Assembly (NCBI RefSeq): GCF_963662255.1
Contig: NC_085046.1
Span: 21,533,620 to 21,597,619 of the forward strand
Reading direction: 5' to 3'
Source of the DNA: Cinclus cinclus
Taxonomy: Eukaryota; Chordata; Aves; Passeriformes; Cinclidae
DNA: 64,000 bases
The stretch's first letter is position 1, and each line of letters starts with the position of its first letter. Shown piece by piece: positions 36,900 through 49,317 of the stretch. A program made the position numbers and the translations under genes. The notes under the pieces were generated by a model. The model saw only the letters and a list, made by a program, of their open reading frames with translations. It had not been told where the DNA came from and did not search any database.

Positions 36900-38990
36900 A
36901 GCCAATTTGCATCAAATGAAAACATTTGCTTTTTCAGATGCCTCTCACAGGAGCAACTATCAATCTTGCAACTGATGTGATTATGCATAATTCTGAATTT
37001 AGTCTATCAGCCCTCGAGAAACTTGCGTTCTTTGATAAGCACTGGGAGAACAAAGTATCCTGACATTTATTTAGAGAGTGCAGATGGGGACTGGGGTGAT
37101 GTTTTGTTCATGATTACTCTTGTTTCATCAGGGTAGATTGAAGTGGATGTAATTTAAATGTTATGGTGTCTTAATTTTCTCTCTTAGTCGCTGCAGAACA
37201 CTGCAAACTATTTGCTTGTTTCAGAAATGCAGAATTAGTAGAAGATTAATCAGGTTGGCCATTCATTCATCTATTTAGAGTTGTAATGATGAAAAAAATC
37301 TGATTGAATGACAAAAAAACACCATAATCTATCTGAGGAAAGGACATATGTGTTTAAACATGGAACTATAACATAATTTTTCCTGTTCTGAAAGTAGTTT
37401 GAGCAATTTGGAAGCAGCATAAAGTAAAGGCAATTTGCTAAAAATGATGGAAACAACACAGATGATGGCAACATATTATGGATACATTAGAAAGGAGAAA
37501 AGTATTTTTTCTGTGACCTCTTCTTTGGCCTCATCTGCTAACATTATTAACATTATTAATCATATTAATTGTCTAATATTAATTATAAAAAACTTTGAAA
37601 TGAGATTTTTTATGTTTATAAGCATAAAATCTGTGCGGACATGTGGATGACATTTTCTTTTTCCAAGAAAAGGTGTAAATTGCTCTGTTGTATTCAAGAA
37701 TTTAATTTCATCTTAAACTTTTTTAAGTTTTATTTTTTGCTGTTAATTATTTTCAAGGTTAATGAACAGGAAATTAATTTGCTATGCAATTTGCAAAATC
37801 CAGCATTGGTGGAATGTCCTGTCATGTTAAACACTGTGTCAAAGTGTAGATAAAATAATGTCAAGGAATGAAAAACAGAGCATTTCTGCATGTGTGTGCT
37901 TCTCATATTTTACATAAATTAAAGGAATTGATTAATACACTTGCAGTTGATTCCATTTGTAATTCCTCTCTTTGTTCAGTAAGACTCAGTTTTAAGGGCA
38001 ATAATAACACAGATTCAGAATGCTGTGGTTAATTATGTGTTATGGCTTCTAAATTGTGTACATGATTCATTTGGAGATCTTGCAGGGTACTTGCACAAGC
38101 CAAATAAATAAAAATAAAGACCTCCTATTAATAATGATTTTTTGACACTTGGCATAGTCTTTTGTGTTGCCTGAAAAAATAGACACACAGCTGTTAATTG
38201 ACAAGAAAAGTAATAATCCTTTGATTACAGTAGCTAAAGGCTGTCCTTTAATGGATTTTACTTGTCACTTTTAATTCTTTTTAATCTTAGTCTGCATTTC
38301 ATTAGAATGGCTTTATCATTCTGATGGCCCTCCTGTCGTTATTCTGATTGAGTTAATGGGTTGTCGTCATACCACAGAGCTCTGGTATAAAATATAATAG
38401 TGTTTTATTTATAGTCTTCAGGGACATTTTAAACATGATTGCTTTGCCAATCAGCTTTTCTGGTTTTACATGGTACATTATTGTAAATGGAGTGCTGTAT
38501 TTTGCTTTCTCTTGCCTGGTAGGTACTCTGAGCAAAGCTTCTGTCTTAATCTTCCATGACTTAATCTACCTATAAAATTCACCAGCCAGTTGGTGAGGGA
38601 GCTAGAAAAGGACTGTTATCATTTTCTGTCCTGCACTTCAGCTGCGATTTTGGCTTTCTGTTTAAAAGCTACATGCCTGCATTTCTAACAGATGATACAG
38701 GTACTCAAATATTATTCAAAAATTACCTGCGGTCTCATAATACATCTATTAAAGTAGATTTATTACTGTCTTGTGTTCTCAGCTACAACTGTAAAGTTGC
38801 AGAATGTGGGATATTTAGGCCTTTATGCTTCATTTACTTGTCTAATAAAAAACTAGTGTTCAAGATAATGTATTTATTCTATGATATTGAGGAGTCTGAT
38901 AAACTGCTAATTTTAAAGATAATGCCATTTAATAATTGTGGGCCACAGATTGGGGAGCTCATGATTACTTTTTATTGCAAACTATAAAAG
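36900..38990. promoter_or_regulatory. Candidate conserved non-coding / enhancer-like stretch
   Basis: About 2 kb free of repeats and long simple runs, with a texture typical of vertebrate conserved non-coding elements. There are balanced AT-rich words, many homeodomain-like TAATTA/TAATTG cores, a POU octamer ATTTGCAT at 36905-36912, a 12-nt palindrome ATTATGCATAAT at 36980-36991 and a TCF/LEF-like CTTTGAT at 38219-38225. The densest part is about 38150-38690. These motifs are common by chance in AT-rich DNA, so this is an inference from texture. No target gene can be named. Confidence 0.3.
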
Positions 38991-41900
38991 TGTTGCTGGT
39001 TGCACATAGAATAATAATGTTTGGATGGACAAGAGTATTTTTCTTCTTTTTAAGTTGAGAAGCAATATCAGCAAATTATTGTAGAAAATTCATTAATAAA
39101 TTACTGATGATTACATACATGATACAAATCCAGCTGTGACACCAAGCCATGCTGTTGTTATTAATCTATATAGTACTCTGCTGCAGAAAAGATGTCATAC
39201 TTAAAATAAGCAACATTTTATGATTTATTTTTGTAAAGTTACTAGAGCATGGGTTATATGAAAACCTTGCCAGCGAGTTAGGAAATAAGGAAGATATGTA
39301 CAAAATAGCTACCTAAACTCATACATTTCTATTTCAATTTCTGTGTAACCGTTTCAATTTTCCCATCTCTGTAGAGACTTTCTAAAATGAGGGGAGATTT
39401 TCCAAAAACATTAGTACTTATATTTATTGTCAAAAAAATGTTGATGAAGAATCAGACATATGCTAACAATATGCTGTATCAGTAGGTCAGGTTTTCAGGA
39501 CAAGGAACAGAAATGCAGAGGATTTTTTTTTAAAAACTGTTTTCTAGAAAGAAAAAATGTAGATCATATTTGAGGTAGAGTTTGCAGTGTTAAACAGCAT
39601 TTTCTTGGAAAGGGCTTCTTATATATCTTGAGTTTCTCAAATCTATTTATAAGCATGATATAAGAAAAGTGCTGGGTCTCTCGATATGTATATATTCATA
39701 TCTACATATTGATATACGTTTTTTACGCTTCCTGCTCTTGCAATTAACTGTTTAATCAGAGGGGCCTAATGAAACATTTATTTTATTTTAATCAATTAAG
39801 TTTTCATTTAAGGCACACTCTCACATGCTACATCATTGGCAGACTTTAAACATATAACAGATATGGGACTATGACCCTGATTCTTTTACTTTTCAATGCA
39901 TTAAATAGCAAATGTTAAGATATTAACAAATCATGTGCTGCTGCTGCTGCTGGTACTTTGCAAGTTCCAGGTGCAATTCTATTTAACTGTTCTAACCAGT
40001 GCCAGTCTCCAGAAGAATCACCTCCACGTTATTCTCTTGGAACCACCAGAGAAACACCATTTCTAACTTTAATCTAATTTCTGTTATTATTTGCATTCTT
40101 ACAGTGCCCGGGAACCTCAGCTAGGTAGGCATTGCACTTGAGTTCTCCTGTATTATTCCTGCATAAGAACAATCCAGTATGAAGTACAGAGAAATCCAGC
40201 ACAGAGAAAGGGCACTTTACAGATTGCATTCCATTGAGTGCAAGAACAAGATATGAGGAGATTTTTTATAGTAGCCAGCTGTCCACATTCGAAAAAATTT
40301 AAAATATTAATATTTTCAAATCACTATGCTTGGCGCCCTGGGTCTTTTCTTCGGTTTTCCCTTTTTGGGTAACTGTAGCAGTATCCACATCAGCATTAGG
40401 ATATTGCATAGAAGTCCATTTAAGAGCACTGTGATGAATTAAGACATTCTTCTGGTTCACAGGCATTCTTATTCATTTGTAATTTTTTATGATTTCGAAT
40501 ATTGCACCAACTGCCTAAGTTATTTTCTAATGCCAATATCCCATCAGTTACATAGATTGCTGCTTGACTTGGATGGAATCAGCCTGTCCTGTTTTCTGTA
40601 CCTACTTGCTTCAGAATAGCTGTCTTTATAGCTTGCCTAAAGATTGGCACATGTATGTATTTGCATTTCTTTCCCTCCTCTATAAATTTACATTCGTGGT
40701 TGTTGCCAGACTAACTCAGTAAATTTACTTTTTTTTCTAGCCTGAGTTAAATGATGGACAAGAGCAGATGATGGTTTCATATGGGAACTATTAAAATACA
40801 CTGATCATAGAACCATTTTCATTTACCAGAAGCATACAAGGAAATAAAATGTCTCCCAGAAATGTTTTCCTGTAGATTCACTCCACTGAGCTGAATCAGC
40901 AGAGAAAAATTAATAAATTTAGAACTGCTTTATGAAGGATCCACTTACTCTCAAGAGGTCTGCTGGACTACTCTTAATCTATATCTAAAATGAGGGCTTG
41001 TTGACAAGGGTAGGTGAGTGGTGAAATACAAAAGAGACAGGAAAGATAGAATAGAAATTTAGGGAAAATTGGAGGCAAAAATTGACAGAAGGCAGGGAGG
41101 AAGGGGAAGAAAGGAGAAATAGACTAAATCAAAAACACTTAAAAGTGACATGCAAGTTGAAAATATCAGGATTTTTATTTCAGCTTAGATGGATGATATT
41201 TAATGCCCTAAGTCTCTAGGCATCCTAGCAATAGATGGGCTTATCTTTTCTCATCTCTCTTTCCTTCAGCACTGCACTACGGGTTATAATTAAAGCTGGT
41301 CTAAGATAGCAACAAAACTGAATAAATTATTCATCAAAAACCAGCAACATTTTCTAAATAATGTATTCAGTGAATAATAGTCAACTAAAAATAGGTACAA
41401 TAAACACAGTATTCTGTGCAGACTCAGAGCTGGTCCTTGGCCCACATTTTATCCCAACAGGTATGATGAAATTGATTTGGTTCTTTTTTAGAGGAGACAA
41501 TCAAGAAAAAGTATTTTTCTTTCTAGCCTCACAAGATACACTATACTAGTACACTTTGCTGTTAAAATTTTAAAGTTCATTTCAGTATCCTAATGGGCAA
41601 AAATTAACTAATCCCTGCATGTAACTTAGTGGCAGCCTAGACATTGACAATAATGATATGATTGTGGTAGGAAGAGGAGAATAAAGATCATTCTAGCCAG
41701 GTAAAGGTATATTTGGTACTTCAGAAAACTTCCAACACCCAAAGAAAATGAAGAAAAAATTGTGAATACCAGCAAAATTGTATGTGGAAAATTTTGAGTG
41801 CAAGTGGATACGAAAAAGGATTTGTCTAACAGATAGAAAACTGCATTGCCTTACTGAGATATCTTTTTCTAAAAGTCCTTTGCAGCCCAGTGGCAATAGA

Positions 41901-44319
41901 AAGGACATTAATTGCCAGTGAAAAGCAATGGGAAGACAATGGGAAAGAGAGGACATAAAAATTAACAAATAAGTATGGGAGTATAAATTACAGAGTCTTT
42001 AAAGGAAGATCAAAGAAGCAGAATAAAAGGCAGTCTGTTAATCGAAGGTCTACAATCTTCAAAAAATACTTTATAAGTAAAATACATTTTGTTAATGTTG
42101 TATAGCATATAAGTATACAAAAATCACACAGTGAATATATTTTAAATTTGTATATTAAAAAATGATGCAACGACTCCAAATATAAAAAACACATATTTGA
42201 GTAAATCTAATAAACTGAGTATGAAGCAAGTGAAAGTGAGATAAGAAAGTCCATCTGTTCTTTTACCAATCATTAATCTAAACACTAAAACACAATCTAC
42301 AAAAATAAAGGGGTTTTTTTTAAAACCACCAGCCACTAGCCCACTCATTGCTAAAAGTCTTCAGTCTTGCTGAACCTATGAAGTATTTAAGTGACTATTG
42401 GGTGATGAGGGATATTCCAGAAAGCTGAAAGAGTACAGATACTGTATCAGAATTCAACAAGGCTGATAAACCTAAAACTGTGAGGCCAACTTCCCTTCTT
42501 AGCAAATTAATGCAAAAGCCAGCGTGCAAAGATGTTCATCTCCTCAGCTTCTCTTCTATTTTTCTTTGGTTTCTTTCCAAGAGCAAACATCACCTTTTCC
42601 AGCTCATGCTATCACTACAGATTAGCATTCTGATCTTCTTTGTGGTTGCCAGTGCAAAGGAAGAAGGAGTGGTGAAACATATTTTTTTCTTGGTTCTTCC
42701 ATCCATAGGATGTTTCTGGTGGACCCCATCTTGCTTCCTTTGCTACAGCTCTGGTTAGAGAAGACAATGAATTTACCCCAGTAGCTCGGTTAATTATTTT
42801 TTATCAAGTTTTTCTAAGCTAAAGGCAGATTTTTGCATGTGTGCACATGGAAAACATACAAAGGAAAAAATAATTTATTTTTTTCTTGACAATTTACTTA
42901 TTTTAATTCTTAAAAAAATACTTTCTATTTTTTTGCTACATAGACATGGAAATTCACGTGGAGCTCCTTGTCAGTTCTGAACCCCCAGAGCAATGAGGCT
43001 GAGATACATAAAGTCATGTTTCATATTATATTCTGATAAGTTAAGAGTGTTCAAATTACAAAGCTGAATGTTAAATGTATTTAGAACTGTCCCTTTACCA
43101 CTGCTTGATAAAAAATTGGGCGTGTTATAACTAGTTTTACAATAACATTTACAGTTTACTGACATTACAAAAAGATGTGGTTTAGTACTGCATTAAATAA
43201 ATCCATATTTTTAAATATGCTATCAAAATAATCTTGTTGAAATGTGGGATGGTGAAGGAGGAGTTATTGAAAGAATACTGAATTTTATTCTCAGTTAGGT
43301 TGAATGCACTGTTTGTAGCTTTATCACACAAAAACGTAGTTGCCATTCTGTACAGAAGTCATCACCACCCCACTTGTCAGAACTTTCTGAAATATAATCT
43401 ATTAAGAACAAGAACACTGAAAGTAATTTAGGGAAAATACCTGTGTTTTGGCTCATTCAAATTGCTTTTGTTAAAGCATTTGAAATAAATAGAACCTCTC
43501 AAAATTTTCTTGTTCAACAGCAATCACTGTAATCTGCATCCATTATAATACTGTGCAGTGTACTCCTTTGACAGCAGAGCTAAGCAATCAATATGCTCTT
43601 TTTCAGCAATCTCTGCTGAACCAATCTCATATGGTTAATAGCTGAGACAGATGCATTCTATAAGAATATCACAATAGTACCAAATGCATGTTGGCCTCTT
43701 ACAGCCTTCTGCTAGCAAACAAATGCTTAAAGCAATACTGCAATAATGTCTTCCTTACCTCTTAGAATAATTTAAATGAAAGAGCTAAAATACGTATTTT
43801 AAATCTGGAAGAAACAGTGGTATAGAGATGCAGTTTAAAATGCATAAAAAGAAATTATTATATAGAACCAGCACTTTCAAAAATCTAAAATGTCTTTATA
43901 TGCAAATACTTAGCTAAGATACCCAAACAAACTTAACTTTATGTAGGCCATAAAGAACACAAACAGCCCTATTATGTACAGCCATGCTTCTAAGTGATAT
44001 AGCCATTCTTTTACCAATCCATATATCTAGCTAACTGTATTTGTTCCTCTTTTGTAAATAATTTTCTTTGAAGTTTAATTGCCTTTTGTATTTATAATAA
44101 TGTCTCACTGAATATATAAAAACGTCAGATAATAGTTAAGTCTATGTAATATATCTGCTTAGTGCCATAACCATGTGAGGCAGAGAAACTAACCCAAGAT
44201 GCCCTGAAGTGCTGCTAAAAAAATCTGTATATGACATGCAGGACTGAAGTATTTATCTCAGTTTTAAGGTGTTTGATAAATTTCATGTTTTTTTCTAATA
44301 TCTGCATGTGAAGGCTGAC
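38991..44319. other. Unique AT-rich DNA
   Basis: No gene seen. It includes a short (GCT)5 tract at 39937-39952, a purine-rich stretch at about 41060-41120, a possible very old LINE fragment at 42360-42530 and a conserved-looking block at about 43520-43790. Open frames are under 105 codons, with no recognisable product. Confidence 0.55.
42360..42530 (+). mobile_element. Possible ancient CR1-type LINE fragment
   Basis: The series 'gaattcaacaaggctgat', 'aaaactgtgaggccaact' and 'ttagcaaattaatgcaaaa' weakly follows the ORF2 segment just before the reverse-transcriptase core in CR1-like elements (the 'ggaactacaggccggt...ggcaaa.taatgga' region). No tail and no clear boundaries are visible. The similarity is low and could be chance. 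Confidence 0.3.
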
Positions 44320-44745
44320 ATCACAGAATCATAGAACCACAAGATCATTCAGTCTGGAAGGGACCTCAGGAGTTGTCTGGTCCAATCTCCGGCTCAAGCA
44401 GGGTCAGAAATGAGTTCAGACCAGGTTGTTCAGGGCTTGTCCATTCTGGCATTGAAAATATCAAAGATATATAACTTTCAACCTCTCTGGGTAGCCTGTG
44501 CAGCTGTTTTATCCTTTTCATTGGGAAAAAGTTTTTCATAAAGTTCAGTTTGAACTTCACTTCTTTTCACTTGTGCCCACTGCCTTTCAGCCTCCCACCA
44601 CACGCTTCTGTAAGCAGCCAAATCCATCTTTTCAATAAGATCTTTGTAAAGTACTGCTGTTAGATTACTCCAGTGTGCCCAAGCCAAGGTCCTTCACCTC
44701 TCCTCACAGGGAAACAGGTTCATCTCGACCATCCTGGATGCCCTC
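44320..44745 (-). mobile_element. CR1 LINE 3' end, antisense, divergent
   Basis: Read on the minus strand it ends at about 44320 in GGTTCTATGATTCTGTGA, the CR1 tail. Before it are 'ggaccagacaactcctgagg', 'cccttccagactgaatgatc', 'ctgcttgagc', 'gaaaaactttttcccaatga', 'gcacaggctacccagagagg' and 'ccctgtgaggagagg', all in CR1 3'-region order. The upstream limit is soft (about 44745). Open frames here (44366-44560, 44478-44687) are relics or shadows. Confidence 0.87.
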
Positions 44746-44793
44746 ACCCAAGGAAATCTCTTGTAATCAGGCAGCACAAATCTCTGGAGTTAC

Positions 44794-44941
44794 CCTGGTA
44801 GTGTAATAGGCCACCTTGCTAAGGGACTTTAGCTTTATTACATGAGGATTTTTGAGAACATTAGCAATTCTTCCTTTCAGTTCTGGTCCCTCTTCATTGG
44901 GTGGTGGCTCTATTTGTGATACTATTTTGAACTGTAAAAAT
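44794..44941 (-). other. Exon-shaped open frame, unverified
   Basis: On the minus strand a good acceptor (tttgaatcttcttctcag|a) at 44942-44943 precedes a 148-bp open stretch. It ends at a donor-like CCAGG|GTAACT at 44794/44793. The peptide is mixed and hydrophilic (PPPNEEGPELKGR near its start, then a basic stretch), less low-complexity than most chance frames in this window. It lies immediately upstream, on the same strand, of the CR1 at 44320-44745, so it could also be an unrecognised repeat portion. I do not recognise a family. Confidence 0.18.
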
Positions 44942-47778
44942 CTGAGAAGAAGATTCAAACTGGTTTCAGCAATAACTGGAAAAGTAATGAAGAGATCTTT
45001 GATTCACATTTTGGGCTAAAGAAATCACTAGGGATGTTATGAATTATGTAGATTTGTATGAGAAGTGCAATGTATAAAAATAGTGAGTTGCTTAGTGTGT
45101 TCTGTCTACTAATCAATTTTCATAGGTGAATGACTTGTTTAACTAGTTATAAACCTAGTTTATGACTAGTTAAATGTATCTTAGTTTAAAAAGTTTCTTT
45201 TCAATGAAAAATAAAACTTTGCTAAGTATTTTAAGACTGAGCTGTACCTTATACTGAAATGATAATCAATTAAGATCATATCTTCTTGTCTAAGAGTATA
45301 ATAAATTTCTTAGTTTGATAGATGAGACAAAATCATTCCAGTCATCTCACAAAAGAATTCACTTCACTGTTCAGTGTCTTGTAGAATTATTCGGTGAAGA
45401 TAGCGATAATTATCATATAATATTTCTGTTATGTCAAAATTTTTTGAAATTTACTCTTTGCATAGTCCAAATTTATCTTCCCTTAGCTATCTTAGAAAAT
45501 ATTATTTGCCTGAATGAACAGAAGATAGAATTTTCTCATCTGCCACAGGATCCAAATTTTTAAAGATCTTTCCATTTAACTTTGATGTTTCCTGTTATCA
45601 GTTTTATCCTGGACATGCCAAAGGTAGTCTTGGCAAGACAAATAGGGATGAATGATAAACTGGACTGAACTTCAGCTGACTCTACTTGGACACAAGGTTA
45701 AATCTAGAGAAAAACCCATAAAATCATTGTGCTTCTCAAATTTGAGGAACAAGTTTCCATAGTCATTATTCTTTCTTCACAAAATTTACCTAAGCTTTCT
45801 TAGGTAAACTCTGCTCATCTGTGTTTATACCAGATTTTGATAAGGACTTTTGAGTACTGCTTCCATATAAACAATTAAATAATTAATAAGTTTAATTATG
45901 TTAATAGTAGAGCTTTGAATCTACAGGGAAGGGAACACTGATATACAATTTACTGTCAATACAATTAGCAATCATGCATTCTGGAAAAAACTGTAAAGTG
46001 AAAAGTCTAATCAATATCATTCTTTGGGCAAAAGAGTTTGTGATTTTTTCATAATTTCTGCCCTTGGGGAAAAACACCTCCCAAAATTTCTTATAAAGTT
46101 GCATTTTATTTTGATATGGCAGCTGCATAGGATGAGCAATAGGTTTATGATGTCATTAAAATCTGGCACCAAAAACTGACAAAAAAATGTCTATTTTTAT
46201 TTACTGTTTGACTTGCACTTCAATGTGTCATGCAGTGCTTAGAACCAAAATATTTGCACATCTAATTTGATTTGGCAGTTGCAAATGGTACAGATTATGT
46301 AAGGAAATAGAAATTCAGAGTATTACCAGTTTGGTAAACACTTTTAATGAGAAGTTTCAAAACCTCAATAACTTAATACATAAAATATTCTAAAACAAAA
46401 AACCTGAAATTGAAACTTTAGGTTATGGCAATTGACAAACTACACTTTGTAATAAATAAGAGAATCAATGTAGCATTTTTCTCCTTTGAGAATTTCTACA
46501 GAGAAAAAAATATCTGAAGTTATTGTCACAGATTAAATATTTATTTAAAACAGTGTACTGGTATTAGTGTCTTTTAATATTTTCCTAAAACCACTGGGTA
46601 TACTGAGCTATTAAAAATTGTTACAGTGGGTTTTAGTTGATTTCAGAGAAGGTATTCATTCTGCTAGAGAATTTATTGCTTTGCTGACATATTGGAGTTA
46701 TGTTTTTGGCCAACTTGCTCATTAGTTTCCAAGCTTTCATGCACCTTTTTCTTAAATATGCTAATATTGATTAGGATTTTCAATAGAAAAAGGGCATTTG
46801 CATGTAATTGCTGCAGATTACCCAGATGACAAGCTTATTATTGGTGGAAATAAATATTCCTGTAATTTTAGAGGTCACAAATTAGTTTGTCATTGCTACC
46901 ATCTTCTGTTTCCTCCAAAATGATAAGGGATGATCAAACAGCCGATTTCAAACAACTTCAACAACAGTGAAAGGATACATTTCTCTCACTATTAATAATC
47001 TTCTTCATATCATACAGGCCGTTTAAAGGAACACCTTTACTCTACAACCACTGTTTAATAGTACCTGTCAATGTATTTTTTACCATTTAATGAAAGAACT
47101 AGGACTCATATACTTATCTTCCAAGAAATGTCTCCTTCTTTCTGATTACTTTTAAAATAAATTAATTCACAGGAAGTTGAATTCTCTAATTCAGGATGGT
47201 GCTTATACAGATATCCAGTTCAAAGCTCTGTTCTCCTGAATGATTTGCTCCTCCTTTGTCACCACTGCAACCTATGAACACATCTGTGAAGGTGCTGGCA
47301 ATGTCCCAGAATAAATGGGGACGGTCAGTGTGCTTTGTCTGAGTCTTGACCTACAAAGGCCATTAAGTTTCCAAATTATGTGTTTAAACCTGTTATCCGT
47401 GAAGTATTAAATTATTATCCGCTATTACATTTTTCCAGCCCTGATATTCAACATTTATGGATATCAAGATGTGGACAGAAATGCTGAGATGACCTATGTT
47501 TTGCAACATAACCATCCAGAAAGAGAGGTAGAAAATTTGGGGGTAAAAATTATTTTTTTTCACATTGATATGTTATCACAGAAGGAGATAAAATTCCTTA
47601 CAGAGGATCACAATTAAATACTCGTTAGATTGCAAAACTGATTTGTAAGAGTACTAGGAATTTGAAGGTTTACTGAGCTCTAGGGATAAGATATAATTAA
47701 AAGGCTCTGCCAGGATAAAAAAAAATAAACTGACTGAGAAGGCAGGTTTGATAACCATCTATAAAACTTAGCCATGCA

Positions 47779-47848
47779 ATGGTAAACAAAAAGTCACAAT
47801 TTCCCTATAGAGCATGGTAAACAAAAAGTCATTATCTCCCCACAGGCC
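47779..47848 (+). repeat. Two-copy tandem repeat, period 35 bp
   Basis: The 16-mer ggtaaacaaaaagtca occurs at 47781-47796 and again at 47816-47831. The flanking sequence also partly matches, consistent with a diverged 35-bp tandem duplication. Confidence 0.75.
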
Positions 47849-49317
47849 ACCCTCACAACTTGACATTCAGGAACAGCACTGAAATAGTAGCACACATCTT
47901 CAGGGGAGAGACCAATCCAGACAAACAACAATCCCAGAAATGGTCAATCTCATTGAACTTTAGTTATCTAAAATCAAGTGTCTAATTTTTTTTCATCCCA
48001 GGCCCCAAGCATTAAGAACAGTTTGTCTCATCTGTTTTAGGACCCCTGATTCACAAGAATCAGGAGAGAATTATTTCTACACTGACTGTAAAGGCAGTCT
48101 AAAGTGAGTATTCACTTAGTGTCCAGTCCATGGCCAAATGTGTTTTTGGATGGTTGAATCAGGGCAGGTAGATTTATCCATTAATTGCAATTCACTTATA
48201 GCAGAGCAATATGTTGAATTAATTTTCACCACGCTTCTGTAGGTGTACCACTGAGGGTTAGTTTCAGGACTCAGCTATTTCCTATTAGATATGCAAGTAG
48301 TAGGTAGACGTTTGTAGGGATTTCTATAGGGGAATGTCAAGTGGTGCAGAGGGTGAATGCCTCAGCTGGAGCAGTAAATTCTCATAACACCCAAAGCTCA
48401 GAAAATGTGTGTATATGTATCTCTCTGTGTGTCTGGGTACGTAAATTTGCAGATAGCCACCCTTGTCTGTCACTAATCATGCACAGTTGTAGATTCAGGA
48501 AAAGACATAAAAACGTTGAAAATTCCTGGTCTCCTCAGAGCATTTGTCTTGACAGAAAAGTCTGATCAATGCTGAGGAAGAGAGTGAATCCTGCATGTGG
48601 AATCTGTGCCTGATGCCCTGGGGAATTATGAGATTATCTTTATTGTTTTTTTGCAGTACCATCTGGGACTACTAGGCACGGAGCTGGAGCCTTCTGAGGC
48701 AAATAACATGCAAACAGCCAGAAGGTGTCTGCCCTGCACTTGTTATAATTTAAATTAAAATAAAAAGGACAGCATATATATGTATACATAGATGTACATA
48801 TGTAGAGAGAGAGACAGACAGAAAAAGGAAAAAAAAGTTACAAAAGGGGGTAGGGAGAGGACAGTGAGGTAATACCTCATCTATTTTTGCATTACAGCAA
48901 AGGAGAGGCTTCCCGAAGCAAGGATGCTGCATGCTTAGAGTTAACCATCTCCCAACATATGGGAGGTCCTGAAAGTTAATGTGAAAGTATTTTTAAATCC
49001 AAATAACTAATAAATACATATTGATAAGGTCAGAATGTGGCTTAAAGAAGGGAAGAATGAGAGATAATACCCAACACAAGCATAAGCTGTGCTGAGCTGT
49101 GACAGTAACAACAGGTACTTCATGAGGTTCATTCAATTGCACAGACACAATGTTCAAACACATTCAAACAAATATGTTTATTGCCACATAGTTATAATTA
49201 TTTCTTGTCTTTCAGTTACTGAAAGAGGAAGTCTACCAAACCAGTACCTTGAGAGCACTTCAGCTGCTTTACGACTTTATAATCACTAGTTAGTTATCAT
49301 GCTCTGAAATTTGTTTT

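Larger units (their letters stand above)
44746..49317. other. Unique AT-rich DNA
   Basis: Contains an exon-shaped frame (44794-44941), a conserved-looking block (about 46680-46920) and a two-copy tandem at 47779-47848. A short AT/GT/AG-rich simple stretch lies at about 48773-48825. No gene is confirmed. Confidence 0.55.

Noticed and set aside
39937..39952. (GCT)5 tract
   Set aside because: Too short to call a microsatellite of interest.
40785..40800. 'atcatagaacca' resembling a CR1 tail on the minus strand
   Set aside because: The following sequence does not continue as CR1; the match is too short.
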